Source of the DNA: Lysinibacillus sp. FSL W8-0992
GTDB taxonomy: Bacteria > Bacillota > Bacilli > Bacillales_A > Planococcaceae
Direction: 5' to 3'
Assembly (NCBI RefSeq): GCF_038008685.1
Contig: NZ_JBBOZQ010000001.1
Coordinates: forward strand, 2,790,001-2,854,000
DNA: 64,000 nucleotides
Part shown: positions 41,379-49,325 of the stretch, piece by piece
Layout: each line of letters begins with the position of its first letter
Numbering within the stretch: position 1 is the first letter of the stretch
Made by a program: the position numbers and the translations under genes
The notes under the pieces: generated by a model
The model's input: the letters and a program-made list of their open reading frames with translations, nothing else
Database searches by the model: none
Told to the model about the DNA's origin: nothing

Positions 41379-42062
41379 ATGACGATAGTACGTAAAGACA
41401 ATATTAAAATAATGGATCAGTATGTTGCAATTCAAACAGCAACACCGATGAAAGTCGTATCCTCTGCAATGCATAATCCAGGCTTTGGCTTTTATACGCA
41501 TCTGCTAAATCGCTCAGTGCCGATAACTTACGATGAACGAAAACCACATCAAGAGTTACAAAGCTTTTTGCAATTAGAGGGCTATCCTATTACCAATACC
41601 GTTGCGATGATGACAGCAGTTAATGCACGTTTTGCGACGATACGAGAATTTACATATGAGGGTATTCATCTTGTCGTGATGATTACAGCGGGACTAGGAA
41701 ATGCAGTCGATATTACGCGTGCATTTCATCGACAAGAGCAGTATCACGCAGGAACCATTAATACTTGGGTACTGATTAATGGAAAACTATCAGATGAGGC
41801 ATTGTTTCAAGCGATGATTTCAACAACAGAGGCAAAAGTTAAGGCACTTATAGATGAAAATATTACGGACCCTACAACGGGTACGCAAGCAACTGGTACG
41901 TCAACTGATAGCTTGCTAATTGCGTCTACAGAAGAGGGCGATTTCCATCAATATGCTGGCCCTATTACAATGTTAGGGAAAATTATTGGCCATGGTGTTT
42001 ATGAAACGATGCGAGAGGCCATTCAAAAATATAAAAAAGAGAAGGAGGCGAATCCTCTATGA
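41379..42062 (+). CDS. cbiZ: Adenosylcobinamide amidohydrolase CbiZ
   Basis: A 227-residue enzyme that cleaves the aminopropanol amide of (pseudo)cobinamides to adenosylcobyric acid so that salvaged corrinoids can be rebuilt with the preferred lower ligand. The family segments MVVSSAMHNPGFGF-like (here MKVVSSAMHNPGFGF), VVMITAGLGNAVDI and the C-terminal TGTSTDSLLIAS are present. AGGAGGTGAG precedes the ATG. It overlaps cbiB by 4 bp and is the first of ten co-oriented corrinoid genes. Confidence 0.9.
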   Translation: MTIVRKDNIKIMDQYVAIQTATPMKVVSSAMHNPGFGFYTHLLNRSVPITYDERKPHQELQSFLQLEGYPITNTVAMMTAVNARFATIREFTYEGIHLVVMITAGLGNAVDITRAFHRQEQYHAGTINTWVLINGKLSDEALFQAMISTTEAKVKALIDENITDPTTGTQATGTSTDSLLIASTEEGDFHQYAGPITMLGKIIGHGVYETMREAIQKYKKEKEANPL

Positions 42063-43015
42063 TTTCACTAGTAATCGCCTGTATTATTGGCATACTATTT
42101 GATTTAGTTGTCGGGGACCCTCCAAAAATGCCACATCCTGTACGCTGGATAGGTAAGCTTATTCAAGCGCAAACCGCATTGTGGAATAAGGGCAATATGC
42201 GAAAGGTACGTGGCATGGTCATGGCGCTTGCTGTAGTAGGTACGACGATGTTTGTAGTCACAGTTATTTTAATACTCAGCTATCAAGTGAGCATAGTGTT
42301 TGGTATTCTAGTAGAGGGATTATTAATAGGTATTGGTTTGGCTCAACGCAGCTTAAAGGAAGCCGCATTAGCTGTTTATGAACCGCTCGTAAAGGGAGAT
42401 TTTGCACAAGCACGTGTGAAGTTATCGTGGATTGTCGGACGAGATACCGAGCAACTTGATGAGGATGAAATTGTTCGTGGCGTTGTAGAAACCGTGTCTG
42501 AAAATACAAGTGATGGCGTAACTGCGCCGCTCTTTTATGCATTTTTATTTGGTGCCATTGGCTTATGGGGGTATAAGGCGGTAAATACACTGGACTCGAT
42601 GATTGGCTATAAAAATGAAAAATACAAAGATTTTGGTATGTTTGCAGCAAAGCTTGATGATGTATTGAATTTTATTCCAAGTCGTTTAACAGGATTATTG
42701 ATGGTACTTGGAACAAAAAATGAAACATCTGTAACGCTTGGCAAACGATTAAGACGTTGGGCACAGGATGCAAAAAAACATCCAAGTCCAAACAGTGGTT
42801 ATTTGGAAGCAGCAACAGCGGTACAGCTAGGGGTTCAACTAGGTGGAAAAAATACATATCAAGGAATTGCATCATACAGAGCGACAATGGGTGAAAAATT
42901 AGTACCGTTAACGAAGGAGCATATTGCAACTTCTATTATTCATATGCGTGTAGCTACATTGCTCTTTACGCTCGTTATGTTAGCAATGGAGGTGTTAATT
43001 TTTGCAATTACCTAA
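42059..43015 (+). CDS. cbiB: Adenosylcobinamide-phosphate synthase CbiB
   Basis: A 318-residue membrane enzyme that attaches aminopropanol (phosphate) to adenosylcobyric acid. It opens with the conserved DLVVGDPPKMPHPVRWIGKL and contains ARVKLSWIVGRDTEQLDEDE, VVETVSENTSDGVTAPLFYA and AVNTLDSMIGYKNEKYKDFG, all hallmarks of CbiB/CobD. AAGGAGG lies 10 bp before the ATG. It regenerates the arm that CbiZ removes, so the two form a remodelling loop. Confidence 0.93.
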   Translation: MISLVIACIIGILFDLVVGDPPKMPHPVRWIGKLIQAQTALWNKGNMRKVRGMVMALAVVGTTMFVVTVILILSYQVSIVFGILVEGLLIGIGLAQRSLKEAALAVYEPLVKGDFAQARVKLSWIVGRDTEQLDEDEIVRGVVETVSENTSDGVTAPLFYAFLFGAIGLWGYKAVNTLDSMIGYKNEKYKDFGMFAAKLDDVLNFIPSRLTGLLMVLGTKNETSVTLGKRLRRWAQDAKKHPSPNSGYLEAATAVQLGVQLGGKNTYQGIASYRATMGEKLVPLTKEHIATSIIHMRVATLLFTLVMLAMEVLIFAIT

Positions 43016-44087
43016 TCATGGAGCAAATCCGCAAAATGTCTATCAACAGCTCGGGCTAACTATGCCTACAGAAGTTTATGATTTTAGTGAAAACGTAAAT
43101 GCTGCAGGGCCGCCTACATTTGTTGAGGCACGTTGGCGCACATTTTATCCATTAATTCAGCGTTATCCAGATCCAGATGGAGAGCCTTTTTTAACAAAGG
43201 TGGCTCAATTTCATCATATTGAAAAAGATTCTATCGTTTTAGGTAATGGGGCATCAGAGTTATTCAGTGTTTTAGCAAGACGCTATGCAAATAAGCGTGT
43301 ACTTGTCGTGCATCCGACATTTTCTGAATACGAAAGAACATTAAAAGCAGCAGGGGCGGACGTCGTGTCGATTGTTGTCGAGGACTTTGTTCAATATACA
43401 TTACCGATGGAGCTTCTTTATCAAGAAATGGTCACTGCAGATGCATTATATATTTGTACACCTAATAATCCAACAGGTGTATTACCAAAGAAAGAGGAAC
43501 TACTACGCTTAATAGCTTATGGAGCGGAAGTAGATTGTGAGCTCGTTTTTGATGAAGCATTTATCGACTGGGTCAGTGAAACACATTCGTTAATTGACTA
43601 TGTTGCTAATAATGCGCATGTAATTGTCGTTCGATCTATGACGAAAATGTATGCAATACCTGGATTAAGACTAGGTTATTTAATAGCGAATAAAACTATT
43701 ATTTATGAGTTAAAAGCAATGCTATCTCATTGGAATCTCAATGCATTTGCGCTCGTTATTGGAGCAGGTTGTTTGGATGAACATGAATACTGTCAACAAG
43801 CAATTAATTATGCAACAAAACAAAGGGAATGGTTACAGCAGTTTTTAACAGAAAATGGATGCTTGGTGACGAATAGTGTTACGAATTATGTTTGTTTTTC
43901 ATTGCCGAAAAATATGCAAGCAGATACATTTTTTAGTTATTGTTTAGCTGAAGGAGTTGTGCTGCGTCATACAAAGAACTTTATGGGGTTAAATGGGGCA
44001 TGGTTCCGCATCGGAATAAAGGATGTAACGGCGATGACCTATTTACAAAACTGTTTACAAGCGTGGTTTAATGCAAATAAGGGGTGA
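43002..44087 (+). CDS. cobD: Threonine-phosphate decarboxylase CobD-type PLP enzyme
   Basis: A 361-residue fold-type I aminotransferase relative. HGANPQNVYQQLG at the start is typical of CobD enzymes, and the PLP lysine is in SMTKMYAIPGLRLGY. It would decarboxylate L-threonine phosphate to aminopropanol phosphate, the CbiB substrate. The TTG start has GGAGGTG 7 bp upstream and overlaps cbiB by 14 bp. Histidinol-phosphate aminotransferases are close relatives, but the operon context decides. Confidence 0.88.
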   Translation: MQLPNHGANPQNVYQQLGLTMPTEVYDFSENVNAAGPPTFVEARWRTFYPLIQRYPDPDGEPFLTKVAQFHHIEKDSIVLGNGASELFSVLARRYANKRVLVVHPTFSEYERTLKAAGADVVSIVVEDFVQYTLPMELLYQEMVTADALYICTPNNPTGVLPKKEELLRLIAYGAEVDCELVFDEAFIDWVSETHSLIDYVANNAHVIVVRSMTKMYAIPGLRLGYLIANKTIIYELKAMLSHWNLNAFALVIGAGCLDEHEYCQQAINYATKQREWLQQFLTENGCLVTNSVTNYVCFSLPKNMQADTFFSYCLAEGVVLRHTKNFMGLNGAWFRIGIKDVTAMTYLQNCLQAWFNANKG

Positions 44088-44092
44088 GAAAA

Positions 44093-44701
44093 GTGACGAC
44101 TTTTTATCTAGTTCGACATGGGGAAACAGTATGGAATAAAGAGCATCGATTACAAGGGTGGTTAGACTCACCTTTGTCAGAAATGGGCATTTTGCATGCC
44201 CAAAAACTTGCAGAACAATTAAAAGATATTCCGTTTGCAGTTGCGTATAGTAGTACCAGTGACCGTGCGAAAGAAACAGCGCGCTATTTAACTGCTGGTC
44301 GGACGCTTGCGATTCACTACGAGGACGACTTACGTGAGATTTTTTTAGGAAATTGGCAAGGGCAAACTATTGAGGATATTATGGAAACAAATCGATTTGA
44401 CTATGAGCTGTATAAGAATTATCCAGCACAATTCGTCGCGACGCATACTGAAAGTTTTGGTGCAGTGACAGAACGCGCCATGTATACGTTAAAAAATATT
44501 GCGAAAATCTATCCACATGAACATATTTTAATTGTGTCACATGCTGTTACGATTAAATGCATTATAAATGCAATATTAGGTCGTGGCATTGATCAGCTAT
44601 GGTCTGCACCATACATCGAAGGAACTAGTGTAACGATTGTAGACCGATTAGAAGAAAGTTGGCATATCAAGGTAATTGGTAGTACACAACATTTACAATA
44701 G
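44093..44701 (+). CDS. cobC: CobC-type histidine phosphatase (first copy)
   Basis: A 202-residue phosphoglycerate-mutase-fold phosphatase: YLVRHGETVWNKEHRLQGW has the catalytic RHGE, and HILIVSHAVTIKCI carries the second His. In this operon it is expected to dephosphorylate alpha-ribazole phosphate or cobalamin 5'-phosphate. The GTG at 44093 has GGGGTGA 5 bp upstream. A second phosphatase gene follows later in the operon (46149), so the roles may be divided. Confidence 0.85.
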   Translation: MTTFYLVRHGETVWNKEHRLQGWLDSPLSEMGILHAQKLAEQLKDIPFAVAYSSTSDRAKETARYLTAGRTLAIHYEDDLREIFLGNWQGQTIEDIMETNRFDYELYKNYPAQFVATHTESFGAVTERAMYTLKNIAKIYPHEHILIVSHAVTIKCIINAILGRGIDQLWSAPYIEGTSVTIVDRLEESWHIKVIGSTQHLQ

Positions 44702-44714
44702 AGAGGTGAGAACA

Positions 44715-45290
44715 GTGCCGTTAATTTTTATTTCAGGTGGTGTCCGCAGTGGTAAGTCTCACTTTGCCGAAAAAGCAGCTGTTTTACACTACCAAAATAA
44801 TTATTTATTGAATAAACGACTTATTTATATAGCTTCTGGTGTTGCAATGGACATTGAAATGGAAAAACGGATAGCTCGACACCAGTCTGATCGACTAAAA
44901 CAAGCGATTGCGTGGCATACGATTGAAGCCCCATATGAAATACAGAATGTTTTCAATAATTTAGTTGATGGCGATGTCGTACTTTGGGACTGTGTAACGA
45001 CTTGGCTGACAAATGCCTTTTATGAGGGGTTTGATCGTGGCACACCTTGTGTGGAAAAGCCAGGTTGTTTAGAAGAAAAGCTGAGAATTATGAAAAGTTC
45101 AGTGCAAACGTTACTTGACAAAAGGGTGACGCTTTTTGTCGTTTCCAATGAACTTTTTGATGAGCCTCCATATGTTAATGAAGAGGTCGAATTGTACCGA
45201 CAAATGCTCGGTAGCTTACATCAATGGTTCGTTTCTGTCGCACATGAGGCATATGAGATAAATTATGGTATCGTAAAGAAATGGAAATAA
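44715..45290 (+). CDS. cobU: Adenosylcobinamide kinase/guanylyltransferase CobU
   Basis: A 191-residue enzyme that phosphorylates adenosylcobinamide and converts it to the GDP form. The P-loop GGVRSGKS at 8-15, IYIASGVAMDIEMEKRIARH with the guanylylated His, HTIEAPYEI and VLWDCVTTWLTNAF are the CobU motifs. The region that usually reads SNEVGxGIVP is degenerate here (SNELFDEPPYVNEEV), whereas a second, short CobU-like protein at 46697 retains it. The GTG at 44715 has AGAGGTGAGAACA upstream. Confidence 0.88.
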   Translation: MPLIFISGGVRSGKSHFAEKAAVLHYQNNYLLNKRLIYIASGVAMDIEMEKRIARHQSDRLKQAIAWHTIEAPYEIQNVFNNLVDGDVVLWDCVTTWLTNAFYEGFDRGTPCVEKPGCLEEKLRIMKSSVQTLLDKRVTLFVVSNELFDEPPYVNEEVELYRQMLGSLHQWFVSVAHEAYEINYGIVKKWK

Positions 45291-45399
45291 GTGAGTTATT
45301 ATATGGAAGTATAAAGCAGCAAATAACTTAGTTAAGAAATTTCTATATTAATTTGTTACAAGATAATTGAAGATAACTTAAAAGAAAGAAGGCAAGGCA

Positions 45400-46176
45400 A
45401 TGAAAACTATTTGGCATAGCATATTGCTCGCATTTCAATTTTTTACGGTTTTGCCTGTACATAAAGAGATTCCTCTATCTAAAAAAACAATTACGGGAAT
45501 GTTCTCCTTTTTACCATGGATTGGTGCGCTTATGGGAGCTGTCGTTGCAGCGACAATCTTTAGTTTAACAGAATGGACATCTAGTAGTGATGTTCTATTA
45601 ACATTTTTGATTGTCGGACTGTTTGCGTTTTTTACAGGGGGCTTGCATTTAGACGGCTTTATCGATATGGGTGATGCCTACTTTTCGTATCGAGATCGTG
45701 AAAAGCGTCTTGAAATTTTGGATGACCCACGGGTAGGCGCATTCGGTGTTTTGTCTGTCTTATTTCTAGTGTTAGGAAAATTCGTTGTCCTTCATGAGCT
45801 TTTTGTACAGAACAAACTATCATTGTGGATGCTCGTTTTTATACCTTTATTGACACGTGTGGGGATGAGCTTCTATTTTCTATCTTTAAAGTGCTCAAAG
45901 GAAAAAGGTTTAGCCTATTTTTTTAAAACACAACTGAACCATCGTGTATTGGCCAGTTTAATGATAATGACGCTTGTATTTGCAAGTTGTTGCGTATTTT
46001 TTGTAGTAGGCTTTTCAAGTTTACCATTCGTGCTTATTGCTGTTATTGTCACTGCCTTTTTATTGTTTCGTCAATTTACAGTGCGCAATTTTGGCGGTGT
46101 ATCAGGTGACTTGCTTGGAGCATCAATTGAAGGAATGGAGGTTGTGCTATGGGTGACATTGTTACTGTTCGCTTAA
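45400..46176 (+). CDS. cobS: Adenosylcobinamide-GDP ribazoletransferase (cobalamin synthase) CobS
   Basis: A 258-residue integral membrane enzyme that joins adenosylcobinamide-GDP and alpha-ribazole (phosphate). The conserved FFTVLPV near the start, GGLHLDGFIDMGDAYFSYRDREKRLEILDD (metal-binding aspartates), GAFGVLSVLF and the C-terminal GGVSGDLLGASIE are all present. GAAGGCAAGG precedes the ATG. About 110 bp separate it from cobU, the only larger gap in the operon, and could hold an internal promoter. Confidence 0.93.
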   Translation: MKTIWHSILLAFQFFTVLPVHKEIPLSKKTITGMFSFLPWIGALMGAVVAATIFSLTEWTSSSDVLLTFLIVGLFAFFTGGLHLDGFIDMGDAYFSYRDREKRLEILDDPRVGAFGVLSVLFLVLGKFVVLHELFVQNKLSLWMLVFIPLLTRVGMSFYFLSLKCSKEKGLAYFFKTQLNHRVLASLMIMTLVFASCCVFFVVGFSSLPFVLIAVIVTAFLLFRQFTVRNFGGVSGDLLGASIEGMEVVLWVTLLLFA

Positions 46177-46745
46177 TGAGGCATGCACCAACTAAAGAAA
46201 ACTTGGAAAAGCGTTATATTGGCTGGACAGATTCTCCATTAGCAAATGCTGCAGCGCTTCCTATACTTAATGAAGCTATAAAAAAGGTATATGGCAGTGA
46301 TTTGCGTCGGTGTCAAGAAACGGCTTCTCGTTATTTTCCACATGCTAGCTATATTGCAGATGCAAGATTTCGGGAGTCAAATTTTGGTGATTTTGAATGT
46401 AAAACATATGATGAATTAAAGTCGGACATACGTTACTGTACGTGGCTAGATGATCCGACTAGTATATCACCACCAAACGGAGAACATTTTGATTTGTTTT
46501 GTGATCGGGTGATTGCTGGATTTTTAGCATTGCCAAAAGATGAACGCGATTACTATCTCGTCGTGCACGGTGGGGTTGTACGAGCGTTACTTGTAGCATT
46601 TGCGCCACAGCAAAAGTCTTTTTGGTCGTATCAAGTTCCACATGATCGGGTATTTACGTTAACATTTTCCAAAGCGGCTTGGAAGGAGGGAGCAAGATGC
46701 ATGTCTTTATCGGAGGGGCCTATAACGGAAAAACCGCCTATGTGA
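46149..46745 (+). CDS. CobC-type histidine phosphatase (second copy)
   Basis: A 198-residue histidine phosphatase: VRLMRHAPTKENLEKRYIGW has the catalytic RH, LRRCQETASRYF the second arginine region, FRESNFGDFECKTYDEL the catalytic Glu region and YLVVHGGVVRALLVAF the second His. GGAGG lies 7 bp before the ATG. It overlaps cobS by 28 bp and the next gene by 49 bp. Together with the copy at 44093, the operon has two phosphatases; one may act on cobalamin phosphate and the other on another phosphorylated intermediate. Confidence 0.82.
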   Translation: MGDIVTVRLMRHAPTKENLEKRYIGWTDSPLANAAALPILNEAIKKVYGSDLRRCQETASRYFPHASYIADARFRESNFGDFECKTYDELKSDIRYCTWLDDPTSISPPNGEHFDLFCDRVIAGFLALPKDERDYYLVVHGGVVRALLVAFAPQQKSFWSYQVPHDRVFTLTFSKAAWKEGARCMSLSEGPITEKPPM

Positions 46746-47089
46746 CTCAATTGCTTGAGGAGCAGGAAGTGGCGTTGATGAATGGGGTTATTCCAGAGGT
46801 TGCACCGGCATGTGATGCGTTAATTATTAAAAATCTTGAACACTGGCTGGTAAAGCAAAATCTTGAGGAAGATGAAGTGATTGTCAAAAATATTATGGCG
46901 AAGCTTAAAATTCTTGAAGAAAGCTGTCAGTTATATATTATTGTAACCGATATGGGACGTGGTGTAGTGCCAATGGAAAAACAGTCACGGCTATTGCGTG
47001 ACACTTGTGGTCGTTTGTATCAGGCGTTATTTGCAGAAGCAAAACAAGTTGACCGCATTTGGTATGGCATTGCAGAACGTATAAAATAA
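46697..47089 (+). CDS. Short CobU-like protein (130 aa)
   Basis: A 130-residue protein related to CobU but much shorter than the roughly 180-190 residues usual. It keeps a P-loop-like GGAYNGKTAY at the N-terminus and the C-terminal VTDMGRGVVPMEKQSRLLRDTCGRLYQ, which matches the VSNEVGxGIVP...RxFRDxxGRxNQ segment of CobU, but lacks the middle part with the guanylylation histidine. AAGGAGGG precedes the ATG at 46697. The full-length CobU upstream is weak exactly where this protein is conserved, so the two may cooperate. Confidence 0.7.
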   Translation: MHVFIGGAYNGKTAYVTQLLEEQEVALMNGVIPEVAPACDALIIKNLEHWLVKQNLEEDEVIVKNIMAKLKILEESCQLYIIVTDMGRGVVPMEKQSRLLRDTCGRLYQALFAEAKQVDRIWYGIAERIK

Positions 47090-47150
47090 TCAAAAGATTA
47101 GATACATTCCCGAGAGGGGCATTCACTATTTTTAGAAAAGGGGAAATGGA

Positions 47151-47645
47151 ATGGATCGACAAAAATTAATGAATATAACACTAACTGCCATGGTGGCGGC
47201 GATTTGTGCTGTTGGTGCAGTCATTAAAATCCCGTCATTTGTATCAACGGCGGCATTAGACTCAGCACCAGCATTTTTGAGTATTGTGTTCTTATCACCT
47301 GTTTTAGCAGGAGTGGCAGGGTTAATCGGTCATGTTATTACAGCGATGACTTCTGGTTTTCCATATGGACCCTTGCATATTATTATTGCTATTGAAATGT
47401 TTATTGTCGTGTGGATATTTGGTGTAATGCATAAAAGAGGCATGCATTTTTGGAAATGGCCAGTAGCACTTTTACTAAATGGTGTCATTGCACCAATCCC
47501 TTTTTATTTCATTATAAGCCCAGCGTTTTTCTGGGGTTCATTAGCCAGTATTTTTATGGCAACAGTCATCAATCTTATTATTGTCGCTGTTGTCATGCCG
47601 ATTCTCTCGAAAGTGTTTGTCCGTAAGGAGGGGCGCGTGAATTGA
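47151..47645 (+). CDS. cblT: ECF transporter S component, CblT-type (alpha-ribazole uptake)
   Basis: A 164-residue membrane protein with five or six hydrophobic segments, typical of ECF substrate-binding (S) components: LTAMVAAICAVGAVIKIPSF at the start and GVAGLIGHVITAMTSGFPYG in the middle. Its position directly before a CblS-like kinase gene and after cobalamin genes matches the alpha-ribazole salvage pair CblT-CblS described for Listeria and Geobacillus. It would need the shared ECF ATPases and T subunit from elsewhere. Uptake of cobinamide or B12 is the alternative. Confidence 0.75.
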   Translation: MDRQKLMNITLTAMVAAICAVGAVIKIPSFVSTAALDSAPAFLSIVFLSPVLAGVAGLIGHVITAMTSGFPYGPLHIIIAIEMFIVVWIFGVMHKRGMHFWKWPVALLLNGVIAPIPFYFIISPAFFWGSLASIFMATVINLIIVAVVMPILSKVFVRKEGRVN

Positions 47646-48328
47646 GAAATGCAGTAAAAGTAGGGGAACTTATTGCCACAACCGACAATGCAGCAGCGAT
47701 TGGTGAAAAATCACAAGATATCGTATTTGCCCCCGATAAGTTAACAGCATATTTAACAGCGCGTGTTACTTTTTTAGAGCAACTTGCAGCAGGAGCGATA
47801 CCTATGCACATAATTCTCGCTAACTTTTCGGGTGATACATCATGGACTCGCTATGTCGCAGGAATTGGACAAGTTTTTGAAGAAGTAGGGCTACGCTGTC
47901 CTCCAATAGAGGGGAGTTCAGAATCCAATATGCCCACATTGCAATCTGGATTATCTATTACAATGCTAGGTGAAGTACAAAAAAGATTACCGTTTGATCG
48001 TGATCATCTGAGTTGGTACACATATGGACTACCACTCGTAGGCATAGAAATACTTGAACAACCCGAAGATGTTGCTCAGCTCCAGCCAATATTTCGTGCA
48101 TGGCGTGAAGAAATTGTGCAACAAGTTTGGCCGGTAGGGTCGCAAGGACTACAAGCAGAATTTTCACGACTTTTTGGTCATCACCAAGTAAAAAGTTCGT
48201 TGGATATCGAAAAATCAGCAGGACCTTGTGCAGTTATATTATTAGGTATCAACCCCGAAAAAGAGCAATTAGCGCAAAAATTGTTTACTCGAAATTTTGA
48301 GAGGTGCCAGTCACTCAAACAATTCTGA
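47642..48328 (+). CDS. cblS: CblS-type alpha-ribazole kinase (AIR synthase/ThiL-like fold)
   Basis: A 228-residue protein whose first half (VGELIATTDNAAAIGEKSQD, then LANFSGDTSWTRYVAGIG) resembles PurM/ThiL-type ATP-binding domains. In CblS-containing bacteria this kinase phosphorylates alpha-ribazole imported by CblT, bypassing CobT. It starts at TTG overlapping the cblT stop codon, with AAGGAGG 12 bp upstream. The last seven codons and the stop lie in a dispersed repeat (48304-48324), so the native C-terminus has been replaced or extended. It is the last gene of the operon. Confidence 0.72.
   Translation: MRNAVKVGELIATTDNAAAIGEKSQDIVFAPDKLTAYLTARVTFLEQLAAGAIPMHIILANFSGDTSWTRYVAGIGQVFEEVGLRCPPIEGSSESNMPTLQSGLSITMLGEVQKRLPFDRDHLSWYTYGLPLVGIEILEQPEDVAQLQPIFRAWREEIVQQVWPVGSQGLQAEFSRLFGHHQVKSSLDIEKSAGPCAVILLGINPEKEQLAQKLFTRNFERCQSLKQF
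48304..48324 (-). repeat. Short dispersed repeat, copy C, inside the cblS 3' end
   Basis: On the minus strand it reads AATTGTTTGAGTGACTGGCAC, identical to copy A at 6631. On the plus strand it encodes CQSLKQF, the C-terminus of cblS, followed by the stop. Confidence 0.9.
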
Positions 48329-48371
48329 AAATTCGTAGTCGGTTAGTATTAATTTGTAAGTTAAAATCGAT

Positions 48372-48476
48372 GAAGTCTACTGCGGGTAAGCACAAAATGT
48401 AAAGCCGCAACCCGTACAGTAGGGAGGGTTGCGGCAATGTACTTCGCGTAAAGTAAAGTGGATTTTTACGCTACAG
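48372..48476. repeat. Imperfect palindromic intergenic element, copy 2
   Basis: Its minus strand starts TAGCGTAAAAATCCACT and later has TTACATTTTGTGCTTACCCG, paralleling copy 1 at 6474. It contains an exact 10-bp inverted repeat (GCCGCAACCC at 48404 and GGGTTGCGGC at 48426). It may also serve as the hairpin between the convergent cblS and ABC genes. Confidence 0.7.
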
Positions 48477-48509
48477 AAGCCTGTTTGAGTATACTTTATA
48501 CAAATATTT

Positions 48510-49325
48510 TTAAGTTCTGCGCATATAAGCGCGGACCGTTATTGGTGCGAAAATTGCTACAATAACTGCAGCACCGATAAGGGACGCACTTAAATCCCAA
48601 CCGACTGTTCCATTATTAGTTAGTTCTCTAACTGCAGTGACTAGATGCGATATAGGATTGATCTTCACAAACCATTGCAAGAAGTTCGGTAATGTTTCAG
48701 CTGGTACAAAAGCGTTCGACAGAAACGTCAGCGGAAATAAAACGAGCATTGAAATCCCCTGTACACTGGAAGCAGTTCGTGCAATTACACCAAAGAAGGC
48801 AAAAATCCAACTCATAGCCCAAGCACATACAATGACAAGAAGACCTGCTAGCACAACAAAACCTAAACCACCTTCTGGACGATATCCCATGATATAACCC
48901 ATTGAAAAGGTTAAGACAGTTGCGATTGTATATCGAATCGTATCAGCTAATAACGCACCAGCCAATGGTGCAATACGTGCAATCGGTAAAGATTTAAACC
49001 TGTCAAAAACTCCTTTATCCATATCTTCTCGTAATTGAACACCAGTAACGATTGAGGTCGTAATAACTGTTTGAACTAGAATACCAGGAATAATAACTGG
49101 TAAATAACTTTGAACGTCACCAGAGATGGCACCACCAAAAATATACGTAAACATTAAAGTGAAAATAATAGGCTGTAGTGTTACATCAAACAATTGCTCA
49201 GGTGTGCGTCTGATTTTCAAAATGCCGCGATAAGCCATTGTTAATGAATTATTTATTGATTGACGTAAGCTCGTTCTGTTGGGCAGCTGGCGTCCGCTAT
49301 GTTGTTTTATTATTGAATTTTTCAT
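48510..49325 (-). CDS. ABC-2 type transporter permease (DrrB-like)
   Basis: A 271-residue permease with six hydrophobic segments. LFDVTLQPIIFTLMFTYIFG, PVIIPGILVQTVITTSIVTG, VFDRFKSLPIARIAPLAGAL and FVPAETLPNFLQWFVKINP are the conserved stretches of the ABC-2 group that includes daunorubicin-resistance DrrB. It starts in a 4-bp overlap with the ATPase gene. The pair probably exports a hydrophobic or lipid-like compound; the substrate is unknown. Confidence 0.87.
   Translation of the reverse strand: MKNSIIKQHSGRQLPNRTSLRQSINNSLTMAYRGILKIRRTPEQLFDVTLQPIIFTLMFTYIFGGAISGDVQSYLPVIIPGILVQTVITTSIVTGVQLREDMDKGVFDRFKSLPIARIAPLAGALLADTIRYTIATVLTFSMGYIMGYRPEGGLGFVVLAGLLVIVCAWAMSWIFAFFGVIARTASSVQGISMLVLFPLTFLSNAFVPAETLPNFLQWFVKINPISHLVTAVRELTNNGTVGWDLSASLIGAAVIVAIFAPITVRAYMRRT

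Noticed and set aside
42276-42650. 124-codon minus-strand ORF within cbiB
   Set aside because: Antisense shadow of a clearly coding gene, with no ribosome binding site and no recognisable protein features.
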